From NCBI RefSeq assembly GCF_040362915.1, contig NZ_AP029612.1, positions 1,426,001-1,490,000 on the forward strand: a DNA stretch of 64,000 nt. Reading direction: 5' to 3'. The notes under the pieces are model-generated. The model had not been told where the DNA came from. It saw nothing but the letters and a program-made list of their open reading frames with translations, and did not search any database. Origin of the DNA: Sediminibacterium sp. KACHI17. GTDB lineage: Bacteria; Bacteroidota; Bacteroidia; Chitinophagales; Chitinophagaceae. The translations under genes were made by a program, and so were the position numbers. Of this stretch, positions 18,712 to 28,677 are shown one piece after another. Every line of letters starts with the position of its first letter. Position 1 is the stretch's first letter.

Positions 18712-19892
18712 AAAATATTGGCTTTTTTCAAAAAATAATTTCTTATAGAGAAACAACAAGCTATTACTAATTCAATTAAATAAAAAACAAGCCAGAAGTA
18801 AATATTTTCTATTAATTTAAGTTTATATAGTGAAAAGAAAAAAATTGGAACAACATAAGATATAAGCAGAAAAAGTTTATTCACCTTTTGTGAATTCAAA
18901 ATCAAATAAAGTAGTGTAAGTATAGAAATTATAATGCACATACCTTCTGTTATGTATATATATTTATTCAAAATTTGATATTTGCTATAAAATTTTTCGA
19001 ATAAGGTAAGATTAATGCCAATTATAATAGAGCAGCTAAGTATTAAATGACCTATTGTCGTAACTAATAGAAGTTTCCATTTTTTCCTTTGGTCTGTTGC
19101 ATCGTTTGACAATAACATCCTATAATACTTACTTGCAATAACCCCTTGTACTAAAATATGTAAACTAGAAAGGGAATAACAAAATAAATAATTCCCATAT
19201 TCATGCTTATTCATAAGGTTTGAGAATACTATTTTATCCATCAAAGAGTAAGCGATCAATAACGAGTTGGTAAGGTAAAAAACAAAGCCTTCATTTACAT
19301 TCTGCAATCCATATTTAATAAAATTTCTAGGCATTAAAAAAAAAAAGCCTTGACTCCGTAAAGCGGCTACAATGTAGAAAATACAGGCTATCGCATAAGG
19401 TATAAGTATATATATGTGTATTGATAAATTAAATCCAAGTATTAGCAGAATCAACAGACTGGAACTTGTAAATACTCGACCTAAAAAGTCTGTATTTACC
19501 AACCCAATACTTTTAAATGCAGTACTAAGAAATGAATATAGGCTGAGAAAAAAAAAGGTTAGCCAAAATGATTCTAAGCTTATCTGTGGGTTTTTATTGA
19601 GGAAAATAAAAAAAATTACTATAAAAATGGATGAGAAAATTAAGGAAAAAATAAAGGAACTAGCTACATATCCAATATTCAAATATTCTTTATTATATTT
19701 TCGAATTAACCTGAGAGAAAAACCTAAAGATGATCCAAAATCAAGAATTAAAAACCAAAACACTAATACTAATTGGTAGTTATATCCTGCATAATCAGCA
19801 GGGTCAAACAACTTAGGTAATAATACAGATAATATTATCCGTAGAAAGAAATCAAGGAATAGTAGATAATTATAACGAAATAGATTGAACAA
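18708..19892 (-). CDS. Wzx-like lipid-linked oligosaccharide flippase
   Basis: A 394-aa protein made almost entirely of hydrophobic helices (about 10-12), with scattered charged loops and no soluble domain. This is the profile of the polysaccharide transporter (MOP/Wzx) family, which moves undecaprenyl-linked repeat units across the inner membrane. The N-terminal FRYNYLLFLDFFLRIILSVL and the DPADYAGYNYQL segment resemble the start of Wzx proteins. Sequence conservation in the family is poor, so context (single flippase candidate in a Wzy/Wzz/Wza operon) carries much of the call. Confidence 0.8.
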   Translation of the reverse strand: MFNLFRYNYLLFLDFFLRIILSVLLPKLFDPADYAGYNYQLVLVFWFLILDFGSSLGFSLRLIRKYNKEYLNIGYVASSFIFSLIFSSIFIVIFFIFLNKNPQISLESFWLTFFFLSLYSFLSTAFKSIGLVNTDFLGRVFTSSSLLILLILGFNLSIHIYILIPYAIACIFYIVAALRSQGFFFLMPRNFIKYGLQNVNEGFVFYLTNSLLIAYSLMDKIVFSNLMNKHEYGNYLFCYSLSSLHILVQGVIASKYYRMLLSNDATDQRKKWKLLLVTTIGHLILSCSIIIGINLTLFEKFYSKYQILNKYIYITEGMCIIISILTLLYLILNSQKVNKLFLLISYVVPIFFFSLYKLKLIENIYFWLVFYLIELVIACCFSIRNYFLKKANIL

Positions 19893-19894
19893 AA

Positions 19895-20803
19895 TTAATT
19901 GTTTATAGAAATTTTTATAAGGTTTATGTAATAATCGCTTGTTTTACGATAAAAGATATTTAACGGATTAATTAGGGCTAGAAAAGCTATAAAAATAATC
20001 AAAAATTTAACCCATGAATAATAAACGAGGCCTCTATTGTTACGAAAATAAATTAGTGCTGAACGATATTTTTCAACCTTTATCTTGTTGTCAGCTTTCC
20101 GGAAACTATAACTAGCATTATGAATCACTTTCAAAGGAGATTGACTGATAATAAAATCATTTTTCCATGCAGTCAATAACAGTTCTGTATCTTCAAAATA
20201 TAAAAAATACTGCTCATTAAATAAACCAAGTTTTTGGAAACCATTCCTTGTGAATAAAAGGGCACATCCTGATACGAATCTTCCTCCCTTATTATTTTCT
20301 ATTTCAGATTCCTGCCTTTTATTGTGAAAAAAAAAGTATTGTTTATATAATAATTCGAAAATGATAGGGAAACTAGTACGTAATAACCCTCCAACTACCC
20401 AGCTATAACTAGGCTCTGAGGTAATAAAATTTTGAGGAGTATTATCGTTATTATAAATGTCGAAACCGTATACATTACGGTCAGATGTATTTGATGCTAG
20501 CTGTAATAATTCATTACCTGAGAATACGAGTTCGCTATCGGGATTGAGGATGAAAATATATTGTGATTTTGAAATCTTATATATATGATTAATTGCCTTA
20601 CCATATCCAATATTTGTTTCTCCGTGTACTATATGTATTTTATTAGAATTAAGCTCTTCAATTAACTTAATCGAGCTATCAGAAGATGCATTATCATATA
20701 TATATACATTAAATTCATCTAATTCGAGAGCAAGGATAGATTGAACAGCACTCCTTAGTAGGTCTCCTCCGTTATAATTGCAAATAAGAAAATCGATAGC
20801 CAC
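19895..20803 (-). CDS. GT2 glycosyltransferase (rhamnosyltransferase-like)
   Basis: A 302-aa GT-A fold protein. It begins IDFLICNYNGGDLLRSAVQS, has DNASSDSS for the nucleotide, FILNPDSEL as the DXD-equivalent (about residue 100), and FYFEDTELLLTAWKNDF near residue 210, where ED is the probable general base region. The C-terminus ends in a hydrophobic segment that could associate with the membrane. NPDSE plus FEDTEL is typical of GT2 rhamnosyl/fucosyltransferase-type proteins of surface glycan clusters. Only two bases separate it from the flippase start. Confidence 0.87.
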   Translation of the reverse strand: MAIDFLICNYNGGDLLRSAVQSILALELDEFNVYIYDNASSDSSIKLIEELNSNKIHIVHGETNIGYGKAINHIYKISKSQYIFILNPDSELVFSGNELLQLASNTSDRNVYGFDIYNNDNTPQNFITSEPSYSWVVGGLLRTSFPIIFELLYKQYFFFHNKRQESEIENNKGGRFVSGCALLFTRNGFQKLGLFNEQYFLYFEDTELLLTAWKNDFIISQSPLKVIHNASYSFRKADNKIKVEKYRSALIYFRNNRGLVYYSWVKFLIIFIAFLALINPLNIFYRKTSDYYINLIKISINN

Positions 20804-20818
20804 AGAATAATATAAGTA

Positions 20819-21649
20819 TTATAAATTACGAGTGTACTTTTTAACAAAAAGATATTGAAGCCGTTTTGGTAAAATAAAAAGTAAGGAGAATTTAACCATA
20901 CGCAAAAAAGAGTACCGAAAACCTACGGTTGGATATTTACTTAAATACATACAGAGGTAAATATTTTTTTTAAAATAATCCCGACCAAATCTACGGTTAA
21001 GAAAACTATCCCCAGTTCTTACATTAACCAAAATCGTATTCAGATTTAGAAAGCGATATTTCTTTTCAGCCATTTTTACCCATAGGACATAGTCCTCTCC
21101 AAAATACAAATCAGGGTAGCCACCCACTTGAAGAAATGCTTCTTTTTTGATAGCAACAGTAACATTATTTATAGGATTTCGCTTTTTAAACTCTTTTTTA
21201 ATGTCTTCATCATTCAAGGGAACTGTTCTTAAACTTATTCTATTTTTTAGCAATTCATCCAACTCTTCAATCTGACCACCTACTAAATCATAGTTTTGAT
21301 TATGAATAATTGGTATTTGCTGTTCAAATCTATTAGGCAAGCTAACATCATCTGAGTCCATAAATGCGATTATAGGGTAAGATGCATGTTTAACCCCAAA
21401 ATTTCTTGTAACACCTGGTCCTTTTGATACTGGACCTGTATTTAATATCATTGTAGATATAGGAGACTTACTTAGATAGTCCCTTAAAAAAATACTCAAA
21501 TAATTATCGATTGTACCATCTATAACAACAACTACCTCAGATGGAAGCATTGACTGATTAAGCATCACACTATCAAGACTAGCTTTAAGCTGAGCCGCTG
21601 TGATAGTATAGTGAACAGGAACAATTACAGAAAATTTATATTCAGTCAC
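20819..21649 (-). CDS. GT2 glycosyltransferase
   Basis: A 276-aa GT-A family 2 enzyme. FSVIVPVHYTITAAQLKASL starts the fold, VVVIDGT is the first acidic loop and FMDSDDVSLPNRF (about 91-103) is the metal-binding DXD motif. A KGPGVTRNFGVKHA segment precedes it, as in many O-unit transferases. The donor is unknown. It starts 2 bases from the stop of the methyltransferase upstream. Confidence 0.88.
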   Translation of the reverse strand: MTEYKFSVIVPVHYTITAAQLKASLDSVMLNQSMLPSEVVVVIDGTIDNYLSIFLRDYLSKSPISTMILNTGPVSKGPGVTRNFGVKHASYPIIAFMDSDDVSLPNRFEQQIPIIHNQNYDLVGGQIEELDELLKNRISLRTVPLNDEDIKKEFKKRNPINNVTVAIKKEAFLQVGGYPDLYFGEDYVLWVKMAEKKYRFLNLNTILVNVRTGDSFLNRRFGRDYFKKNIYLCMYLSKYPTVGFRYSFLRMVKFSLLFILPKRLQYLFVKKYTRNL

Positions 21650-21651
21650 AA

Positions 21652-22467
21652 TTATTTTTTTCGAGCTGCTATTAGATTATAATAGTTAAGATTAGGAAAT
21701 AAAAGGAATATAACTTTGCCTATATTATAAAAGACATTTGCAATAGGTCTAGGAAATTTCATTTTTAAACGAGAGTACAATGGATAAGATGACTGATGTA
21801 TAGTATAGTGCTTCAATCCCATACTCTCTATAACTTTTTTTAGTTCCCAAGTCAATAACTCCCTAACGTGCCCGTAAAAGGGATTGTAGTTCATCCAATA
21901 ATCAAAGTCTTCCCAAACATTACGTCCAAATAACAGTTTGATACGGTTGAAAATATGTGCTTGATTGGGTGTCCCAACCATTATATGTCCACCAGTTCTG
22001 ACAGCATTAATCATATTAGCCAAATATTCATTGGGAGGAAAATTAAAATGTTCAATTACATCAAAACTTGTTACGACATCTGCTATTTCATTTTCAAATT
22101 TATATGTAATAGGATTTGAAGGTATAACTTCAACACCAAATTGTTGGAGTCTACTGACAACTTGATTTGTTGTACCAACTTCTCTTGCATGAATTTCGTC
22201 AAACTCATCATATCGGTCTAGTCCAATGCATTTACAATTAAAGTACTTAGATAAGATCATAAGATTAATACCAAGTCCACACCCAAAATCAATAATTGTC
22301 GGGTTCTCTGTTTTTCCAGCATTATTAAGTATTTTAATTATAATCTCTATTTCATAAATATTTTTATCAAACGTACGGATTAATCCAGGCTGAGCTTCTT
22401 TAGAGAAGCTGGATAGAATCTCGTTATAAAAAAACAATTCAACTTCTTTCTTATTAAATTTTAGCAT
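21652..22467 (-). CDS. class I SAM-dependent methyltransferase
   Basis: A 271-aa protein with the SAM-binding motif I IDFGCGLGINLMIL (about 59-72), the acidic loop after it (CIGLDRYDEF) and a motif-IV-like DVVTSFDVIEHF (about 127-138), as in the Methyltransf_11/23 groups found in polysaccharide loci. It probably O- or N-methylates a sugar or a glycan end. It is one of three methyltransferase-like genes in the operon, and metK lies close by outside it. The target is unknown. Confidence 0.83.
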   Translation of the reverse strand: MLKFNKKEVELFFYNEILSSFSKEAQPGLIRTFDKNIYEIEIIIKILNNAGKTENPTIIDFGCGLGINLMILSKYFNCKCIGLDRYDEFDEIHAREVGTTNQVVSRLQQFGVEVIPSNPITYKFENEIADVVTSFDVIEHFNFPPNEYLANMINAVRTGGHIMVGTPNQAHIFNRIKLLFGRNVWEDFDYWMNYNPFYGHVRELLTWELKKVIESMGLKHYTIHQSSYPLYSRLKMKFPRPIANVFYNIGKVIFLLFPNLNYYNLIAARKK

Positions 22468-22500
22468 TTTTTTTCTTTTAAATATTGGTGGGTTAATATT

Positions 22501-23436
22501 TTATTGCTTTTTTTTTGCGAGTATAAAGCGCAGATTTCCTTTACAAAGTTTTGTCCACACAAATAATCTATCTAGATTCCATAATAAATCAAACATAATT
22601 TTTCTAAACCAATCGGGACCTGCTAAATCATATACAAAATAATGCACAAATCCACAATATCTATAGTTATGCACAATTTCATAGTCCCGAGATAAAATAT
22701 CTTCTATTTTTTGAGCAGCGTTTTCATGTTTACCTACATATTGCTCCATAGGCGTATGCCACTCCACTTCGGGTTGAATCAACTTCTGAAAATATTTACC
22801 GATTTTAGATATCTTATTTGTATACGATAGTCCTTTAATTGGTAGAATAAACTTTAATCCCCATGTTATGATCCTATTAATCTTCTTGGAACCTATATCA
22901 TCAACACTAATAATATATCCACCATCTTTTAGTGCAGTATTCATTCTTTCAAAAAAAAGTTCCATTTGATCAAGATGATGAAAGGCTGACCATCCAATAA
23001 ATAAATCAACTGATTTCTGATCGTCAAGAAAAGGAATTGTATGTACACTCTGATTATAATATTCTAAAGTACCTTTATTTTCTATGATTTTTTGCAAATT
23101 TCTTTCCCTTGACAACTTAGCGTTTTCAATAGCGACATTAGAAATATCATAACCATAAACTCTAGCCCCTCGCGTGGCTGCTAATAAAGATACCCAACCT
23201 GGTCCACAACAAACATCTACTATTTTTATACCTGGATTATCATTTACTAGTTTAATATAATTTAGAACTGATCTACGTCCCATTTTTTTTCCTGTATATC
23301 TTTCAAAGTCGAATTTAGATGGTACATAATCGTAATCAAACTCTAGAGGGATTGTTTCTGCACTGGAACGAAGATTATTTAGATGATTGAAAACTTCTTT
23401 TTCTTGACGCATCACCTCTTCTAAGGATAAATTCAT
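22501..23436 (-). CDS. class I SAM-dependent methyltransferase
   Basis: The likely product is 311 aa from the ATG at 23436, which overlaps the polymerase stop as ATGA. An in-frame extension to 23592 would overlap the polymerase gene by over 150 bases and encodes an implausible Phe/Tyr-rich leader. SAM motif I is KIVDVCCGPGWVSLLAA with YGYDIS as the acidic loop; a downstream SVDLFIGWSAFHHLDQMELF matches the post-motif region. A C-terminal portion of about 100 residues is not recognised. The substrate is unknown; a sugar or lipid-linked glycan is expected from context. Confidence 0.82.
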   Translation of the reverse strand: MNLSLEEVMRQEKEVFNHLNNLRSSAETIPLEFDYDYVPSKFDFERYTGKKMGRRSVLNYIKLVNDNPGIKIVDVCCGPGWVSLLAATRGARVYGYDISNVAIENAKLSRERNLQKIIENKGTLEYYNQSVHTIPFLDDQKSVDLFIGWSAFHHLDQMELFFERMNTALKDGGYIISVDDIGSKKINRIITWGLKFILPIKGLSYTNKISKIGKYFQKLIQPEVEWHTPMEQYVGKHENAAQKIEDILSRDYEIVHNYRYCGFVHYFVYDLAGPDWFRKIMFDLLWNLDRLFVWTKLCKGNLRFILAKKKQ

Positions 23437-24704
23437 GATGTCTGTTTTAATTTTAAAAAAGCTGTTATTGGTTTTATTGTATATACAACATTTGTTGTAG
23501 ATAATTGGAGTAAACAGATAAAAATAGACATGAATGTAAAATAATTCATATAAGGAAAAAAAGTTAGAATCATGCAGAAATAAAACAAACAAAAAATCAG
23601 AATCCGGTCTTTTAAACTCGTTTTGGCATTTTTATAAATTATAATCATTCTTTTCCCTATTAGGAAATAAGCCAACCCTATTAGCCATCCTAAATAAAGT
23701 ATTGGATGAAGAAAATAAAAAGCATAATTATATACTTCTGCATCTTTTACCAATCCGGAAAATCCAATTCCAAGAGGATTAGTAATGAGCATATACATCA
23801 TATCAGGAATCTGGTTTACCCTATCCTTTTGTGCGTCATCATTAGAATATTCAGTAAAAGTACTGGTAAATCTTCCAGTAAATGCTTTTACTATAGAAAA
23901 ATCAAATTGCGATTCAACTATCGAGTCTATTAAGGTTAGTGATCCGATTATAATTATTATAAAAAAAACGAATCTTAGTACATCTATAATAGTAAGCTTA
24001 CGACCAAATCTTATGATATCTATAAAAAAAGGGAACAAAAGAGCTACATATAATGTCCTATAAAATAAAGTAAGAACATACACAAAAAAGATTACTAAGT
24101 ATAAGGCTTTTATATACGACTTAAAAGGAAAAAAACGCAAGACTACAAATGCAAAAATCGGATAAAAAAAACTTGGATTCCTATTTATAGTCAACCCTGC
24201 AATGTAAGCTCGAAATGGTCCGTATGATACTCCCGAAATAGTATCCTTAAAATAAAAAAATAACTCGAGTACAATATTCAAAAAAATAACAAATGAAAGT
24301 ATTCTTATGTGATTTGAATCAATATAGACCTTACCTCTTATTGTTAGAAAAAAAAATGTGTAGAAAAAAAAACATTCTACTAGAGGTGCTACTCCAATAA
24401 AATCTACAGCATCGTTAATCAAAAAATCTCTAACAATATGTATCCCCATTAATGAAAGTGTGATACAAATTGCTATAATATTAATCGAACTAACCTTTAT
24501 TGAATAAATACTCTTATCAATCAAAAATTTTAAAAAAAGTAATCCAATACCTAGAAGTATAATTCCCACCAAAATAGTTGCGCGAAAACGCCCAATTCCT
24601 AACCCCTCGTTAACTGCAAGTTTATTAGTAAGCAAAAAATTATTCTGACCAAGAAAGAAAATCAGAATATATAAAAATGCTGCCTTATCAACAAACTTTT
24701 TCAT
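23433..24704 (-). CDS. O-antigen polymerase / ligase-like membrane protein (Wzy candidate)
   Basis: A 423-aa polytopic protein with about 10-12 membrane helices and a large periplasmic loop near residues 255-305 (ESQFDFSIVKAFTGRFTSTF then TEYSNDD). It includes a short NPLGIGFSGL segment that resembles the conserved region of the Wzy/WaaL family. It is the only polymerase candidate in the operon, which also has flippase, Wzz and export porin, so it should join repeat units on the periplasmic side. Family sequence conservation is low. Confidence 0.8.
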   Translation of the reverse strand: MKKFVDKAAFLYILIFFLGQNNFLLTNKLAVNEGLGIGRFRATILVGIILLGIGLLFLKFLIDKSIYSIKVSSINIIAICITLSLMGIHIVRDFLINDAVDFIGVAPLVECFFFYTFFFLTIRGKVYIDSNHIRILSFVIFLNIVLELFFYFKDTISGVSYGPFRAYIAGLTINRNPSFFYPIFAFVVLRFFPFKSYIKALYLVIFFVYVLTLFYRTLYVALLFPFFIDIIRFGRKLTIIDVLRFVFFIIIIIGSLTLIDSIVESQFDFSIVKAFTGRFTSTFTEYSNDDAQKDRVNQIPDMMYMLITNPLGIGFSGLVKDAEVYNYAFYFLHPILYLGWLIGLAYFLIGKRMIIIYKNAKTSLKDRILIFCLFYFCMILTFFPYMNYFTFMSIFICLLQLSTTNVVYTIKPITAFLKLKQTS

Positions 24705-25678
24705 TTACTACTTATCTTTAGATCATATAGCATCGTTTCTTTATTCTGTAAACTCGCAGAGACATATGACAAAATAAAGCAAAACCTCTGTGGCATTATT
24801 GTAACTAATCGCATCAACACTTTCGCAAAGACTTTATTTTTTATATATTCAATATCCAAATCCATATTTTCATCATAACAGTTAATCGCTTTAAAAAAAA
24901 CCAGCTTTTTAAATATAGAGATTGCCCCAAAAGAAACTTTATTCCTACGTATAGGAAGGGATACTGAATCAAAACTCATTAACAAGTCCGGCCATTTTCT
25001 CATCCAAATATTTTGAGCCTTACTAGACCATGAAGCATTACCGTAACGGATTTTAATCATTGGTTCATTTATCCATTTCCACCGTACTTCATTACTACTG
25101 AATATTATACCAACATGTACAAAAAGAGTTCCAAAATATCTAGTTGCATCAGCATTTAGCCAATACTCTTTCCTAAGAATACACCCGCCTATAAAACTCA
25201 TATAATCAACGAATTTTTCAAACAACTCATCAACATCAGTGGATTCACATTCAGGATGCTCTATAAATGTATTCTTAAGACAAGTATTCAACTCTTTATC
25301 CCAAATTGCAGCATTTACAAGAAGAAGGTCAAGTTTATTATCACTTTGTAGCACTTTGACTACTTCGTTTATATTTTTACCTGTAATAATATCATCGTCA
25401 GAAAAAACCCATACGAAAGTCCCTTTTGACGACACTACACCTAAATCCAACTCTTTATCAAACCCTTCTGCTTTTGTCATCTGTATATAATTCATCTTAA
25501 GATAATTGGATTTCAAATCCATCACAATTTCTTTAGTATTATCAGAAGACATACCATCTACAATTACAATTTCTACATTGTATTCTAGCCCACCAAGCAT
25601 ATTTTGCAAGGTTTCCCTTAAATATAGCGCCCGATTTCTAGTAGGTATTACTATGCTGAGTAAATCAGTATTTATCAT
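24701..25678 (-). CDS. GT2 glycosyltransferase
   Basis: A 325-aa GT-A protein: LSIVIPTRNRALYLRETLQ at the N-terminus, IVDGMSSDNT as the nucleotide loop and WVFSDDDIITG (about 89-99) carrying the DXD motif. The C-terminal 80 residues lack clear similarity to known domains. It overlaps the Wzy candidate by 4 bases, so translation is probably coupled. The donor is unknown. Confidence 0.87.
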   Translation of the reverse strand: MINTDLLSIVIPTRNRALYLRETLQNMLGGLEYNVEIVIVDGMSSDNTKEIVMDLKSNYLKMNYIQMTKAEGFDKELDLGVVSSKGTFVWVFSDDDIITGKNINEVVKVLQSDNKLDLLLVNAAIWDKELNTCLKNTFIEHPECESTDVDELFEKFVDYMSFIGGCILRKEYWLNADATRYFGTLFVHVGIIFSSNEVRWKWINEPMIKIRYGNASWSSKAQNIWMRKWPDLLMSFDSVSLPIRRNKVSFGAISIFKKLVFFKAINCYDENMDLDIEYIKNKVFAKVLMRLVTIMPQRFCFILSYVSASLQNKETMLYDLKISSK

Positions 25679-25684
25679 AAAAAG

Positions 25685-27217
25685 TCAAATATTCAAAGCC
25701 AGAGATATTACTCTCAACGAAGCTTTATTTTCATTATTGAAAAGCTTATCTGATAGAAAATTTGATATACGAGAATTATTTTCACGTAACATTATGTTAC
25801 GATTATTTATAAAATTCTGTAGTACACTAATTAATTCAGCTTTTGAGCAAATTGGTATGCTTGCATTATATTTTAAAAAAATATCGTCCCACCAAACAAG
25901 CCCAGGAGTATCTGCAGATAGTATAAGTTTTTTACGTAATAAAGCATCAAAAGTTGCAGTACTTCCAAAAGTTAAAAAAATATCACTTTCAAGAATATGC
26001 TTTCTGATATCTGATTTTTTATCAAGTATTGTAATGTTTTCATTGTCATAATCCGCTATCCATGAAATATCCTCTAAAGGATGAGGTTTAATTACTAGAT
26101 GAATTTTATCAAATTTTTTAACAGTATCAATTACGATCTTTTTAAATGCATTAATCGAGTTTACATCGTAATTAGCGTCATAGTCACTTATAGAAGTATA
26201 CATAGATGCGAAAAGAAGTTGTATTCTATTATTTGCATTACTATCATTTCTCGAATATCCAACCTGTTTTTCTTCTACCAGATAGTCAAATCTGGGACTT
26301 CCGGTAACTACTAATCTGTCCGGGTCTATGTAATGAACCTTTTCAAATAATGTAGAGAAATACTTACCCCAAACAGCTATCTTGGTCGCACTGCAGAACA
26401 TCCATTCTACGGAAGTTTCATCATATATCCCAAATTGTAAATCGATAATAGATATCCCCGCCTTTTTTCCTACTTCAGTATATATTCTATTCAGAGGATC
26501 TGCTACATCGCCTGAAATGATTTTTTTTGGCTTTAAATATTTGAACCAATACTGAGCTATAATTGCATTAATTATATTTCGCTGTACAAAGACGTTGAAA
26601 AACCAATAAAAGGCTTCATAAAGATTTATTTTTGATATCTCCGGAAGAATTGAACATAACCTATTAAAATCATTTTTGAAAAAGTGATCACTCTTAAGTT
26701 TAAATTCACGACGATAGTTAATATATTTTTTGTAAATTAGTCCTGCTTCAGACAAAGAATAAGTGTGTAATTTTTTTTTTCTCATTGAAGCATAACTTTC
26801 TACATGAATATCTGGACAAGACTTAAGAATTTCATCTTCAAGCGGTTGTAATGTATCCCTATATATGTAATCAGTAGTTGATAAAAGTAGCCATATATCT
26901 TTTTCACTTCTGCTGCAAGAATAATCAATATGAGATGAAAATATTTTTTTGAATTCCTTGAATTGATATTTAATACTTTTCATCCAGTTCTTAATATGAA
27001 ATATTTTATACTGATTACCAGTGTACTTAAATAGAAGTGGCGGAAAAATATGTAGCGCTAAATCTGGTTGTGCAGCAATCCAGAATGAGACTCCTTCTAT
27101 TGCAAATTCTTCGGATACATTCTTCCCACTAGATAAAAGAAATTCACTAATTTTTTTTACAATTTCAGCAGACACATGTAACCCATCAGTTACTTTACTT
27201 CGCTTATTTCTATTCAT
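25685..27217 (-). CDS. large GT-B-like surface-carbohydrate protein; candidate nonulosonate transferase
   Basis: A 510-aa soluble protein without signal peptide. The C-terminal half has a GT-B look: VVTGSPRFDYL (about 310-320), a FDKIHLVIKPHPLEDISW block (about 362-379) with the HP pair, and IFLTFGSTATFDALLRKKL (about 414-432). These resemble the donor domain of capsule KpsS/KpsC-type, CDP-glycerol and polysialyl-type transferases. The N-terminal ~220 residues are not recognised. The operon makes a CMP-nonulosonate but contains no other obvious CMP-sugar transferase, so this gene is a reasonable candidate. That function is inference; the only direct observation is the GT-B-like fold. Confidence 0.6.
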   Translation of the reverse strand: MNRNKRSKVTDGLHVSAEIVKKISEFLLSSGKNVSEEFAIEGVSFWIAAQPDLALHIFPPLLFKYTGNQYKIFHIKNWMKSIKYQFKEFKKIFSSHIDYSCSRSEKDIWLLLSTTDYIYRDTLQPLEDEILKSCPDIHVESYASMRKKKLHTYSLSEAGLIYKKYINYRREFKLKSDHFFKNDFNRLCSILPEISKINLYEAFYWFFNVFVQRNIINAIIAQYWFKYLKPKKIISGDVADPLNRIYTEVGKKAGISIIDLQFGIYDETSVEWMFCSATKIAVWGKYFSTLFEKVHYIDPDRLVVTGSPRFDYLVEEKQVGYSRNDSNANNRIQLLFASMYTSISDYDANYDVNSINAFKKIVIDTVKKFDKIHLVIKPHPLEDISWIADYDNENITILDKKSDIRKHILESDIFLTFGSTATFDALLRKKLILSADTPGLVWWDDIFLKYNASIPICSKAELISVLQNFINNRNIMLRENNSRISNFLSDKLFNNENKASLRVISLALNI

Positions 27218-27240
27218 GCTCTATCTTTGCTATATGCCTC

Positions 27241-27792
27241 CTAAATTTCTTTGATTATTTTTGCCGGACTGCCTGCAACAATTACATGATCCGGCACATT
27301 TTTTGTAACGACTGCACCTGCTGCAACAATACTATTAACTCCAATAGTTACTCCTGGTAGGATAATGCTATTTGCGCCTATCCAGCATCCTCTTTTTAAA
27401 ACCACAGCTTCATCTGGAAAATAACCTTGATCAATTAGAGGTATATCCTTGCTACCATATTTATGATTATTAACATAAATATGTACGCCTGAACCAAGCA
27501 TAACATCATCTTCTATAATAATCGAAACGTCCATTGGCACGACTGTTTCACCGAACAACATGCATCCTGGCCTAATAACCACTCGTCTTCCAATTTCAAT
27601 TTTAGAACATCCTACCGCATATGCCCCTGGACGAAAATCTGCATCATCAGCAAAAAAGCGAAACTTTTCTTTACAAAGTTTTTTCATCTTACTACGATAG
27701 TGCAATCGCCAATGCGTAAAAGGTATATCAGGACCGATTCTATCAGCTCTTTTACAATAGACCCACTTTTTTATAACTTCAAGTATTAGCAT
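27241..27792 (-). CDS. hexapeptide-repeat O-acetyltransferase (left-handed beta-helix)
   Basis: A 183-aa protein whose central and C-terminal parts are imperfect [LIV]-G-x4 hexapeptides ([46 protein letters not shown]). It ends in [18 protein letters not shown], the usual exit of the coil. His in VNNHKYG is the likely catalytic base by comparison with maltose/galactoside acetyltransferases. It should O-acetylate a sugar of the repeat unit with acetyl-CoA. The start is set by the first Met after a 5-base gap from the epimerase gene. Confidence 0.87.
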   Translation of the reverse strand: MLILEVIKKWVYCKRADRIGPDIPFTHWRLHYRSKMKKLCKEKFRFFADDADFRPGAYAVGCSKIEIGRRVVIRPGCMLFGETVVPMDVSIIIEDDVMLGSGVHIYVNNHKYGSKDIPLIDQGYFPDEAVVLKRGCWIGANSIILPGVTIGVNSIVAAGAVVTKNVPDHVIVAGSPAKIIKEI

Positions 27793-27797
27793 TAATT

Positions 27798-28676
27798 TTA
27801 AGAATTGTACATCATTTCAGCTAATTGATAAAAATCAACTTTAGGCAACCAACCTGTAGATTTAATGAGAGCAGGATCACTTAAAAGTCTAGAATATTCG
27901 GTAACAAATGAGTTATCTACCTGCACGTACTCTTGCCAATTTAATCCAGCCAACTTAAAAGAAATATCTATCCAGTCACGAATTGGGTATGAAATACCAC
28001 TACCCAAAACAGCTTCGTAAAAACTATCTTGGTTAACCAAAGTCCACATCGCTTCCACTATATCTCCAGCAAAGGAAAATTCTTTCTCTACATTTAGATT
28101 TCCTATTATTAATTTACTCTCAACCTTCGCTGCAATTCGCTTAGCCATCTTAGAAATCTTTTGATTGATATGCTTTTCGGAGCGTAATGGGCTATCATGA
28201 TTAAATAAGTACCCAGCATATACTTTTAACCCAAAAAAATTACGGTAATATTGTCCTGCATAAACAGATGAAATCCTCTGAACAGAATAAGCACTCGATG
28301 CTTCAAAAGGAGTTGATTCATTAATAGCCTTACCATCATTTTTAAACTGCATAGCACTACCTGATAAAAATATTCTCGATTTAGGATTATACAATTTAGT
28401 TCCCTCTAGAATATTTATAGTTCCTTTTTGAATGGCATCATTGTTTTCAAAAATATGTTCATGCTTCGTGGTCGAAACCGCTGCCAAATGAAATATGTAA
28501 TCAGGTAGATATTTCCTAATGAGTGAAAAAACAAATTCTGTATCTCCTACATTCCCTGTAATAAACCCTTCATTAACACTCCTTGCTACTGGTATTACAT
28601 TGATATTTTTTTTGCTTAATAGCCTTTGAAGGTAAAAACCATCTTGACCTGAAGCCCCAAAAATAATAGCATTCAT
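27798..28676 (-). CDS. GDP-mannose 4,6-dehydratase-like SDR with altered active site
   Basis: A 292-aa extended SDR starting with GASGQDG (7-13), the GMD-type NAD motif, and containing [10 protein letters not shown] (about 169-178), also GMD-like. The catalytic tetrad differs from true GMD. The YxxxK pair appears as Y130-SVQ-R134 (Lys to Arg), and the usual STSE loop is SGSAMQ (105-110). It is also some 70 residues shorter than Gmd at 47372-48481. It may be an epimerase or reductase on a GDP- or CDP-sugar, or have reduced activity. It overlaps or abuts its neighbours (gap of 1 base to the upstream methyltransferase), so it is co-translated. Confidence 0.8.
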   Translation of the reverse strand: MNAIIFGASGQDGFYLQRLLSKKNINVIPVARSVNEGFITGNVGDTEFVFSLIRKYLPDYIFHLAAVSTTKHEHIFENNDAIQKGTINILEGTKLYNPKSRIFLSGSAMQFKNDGKAINESTPFEASSAYSVQRISSVYAGQYYRNFFGLKVYAGYLFNHDSPLRSEKHINQKISKMAKRIAAKVESKLIIGNLNVEKEFSFAGDIVEAMWTLVNQDSFYEAVLGSGISYPIRDWIDISFKLAGLNWQEYVQVDNSFVTEYSRLLSDPALIKSTGWLPKVDFYQLAEMMYNS

Positions 28677-28677
28677 G

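Noticed and set aside
23437..23592. N-terminal extension of the 22501 methyltransferase
   Set aside because: It would overlap the polymerase gene by more than 150 bases; the ATG at 23436 forms a normal ATGA overlap.
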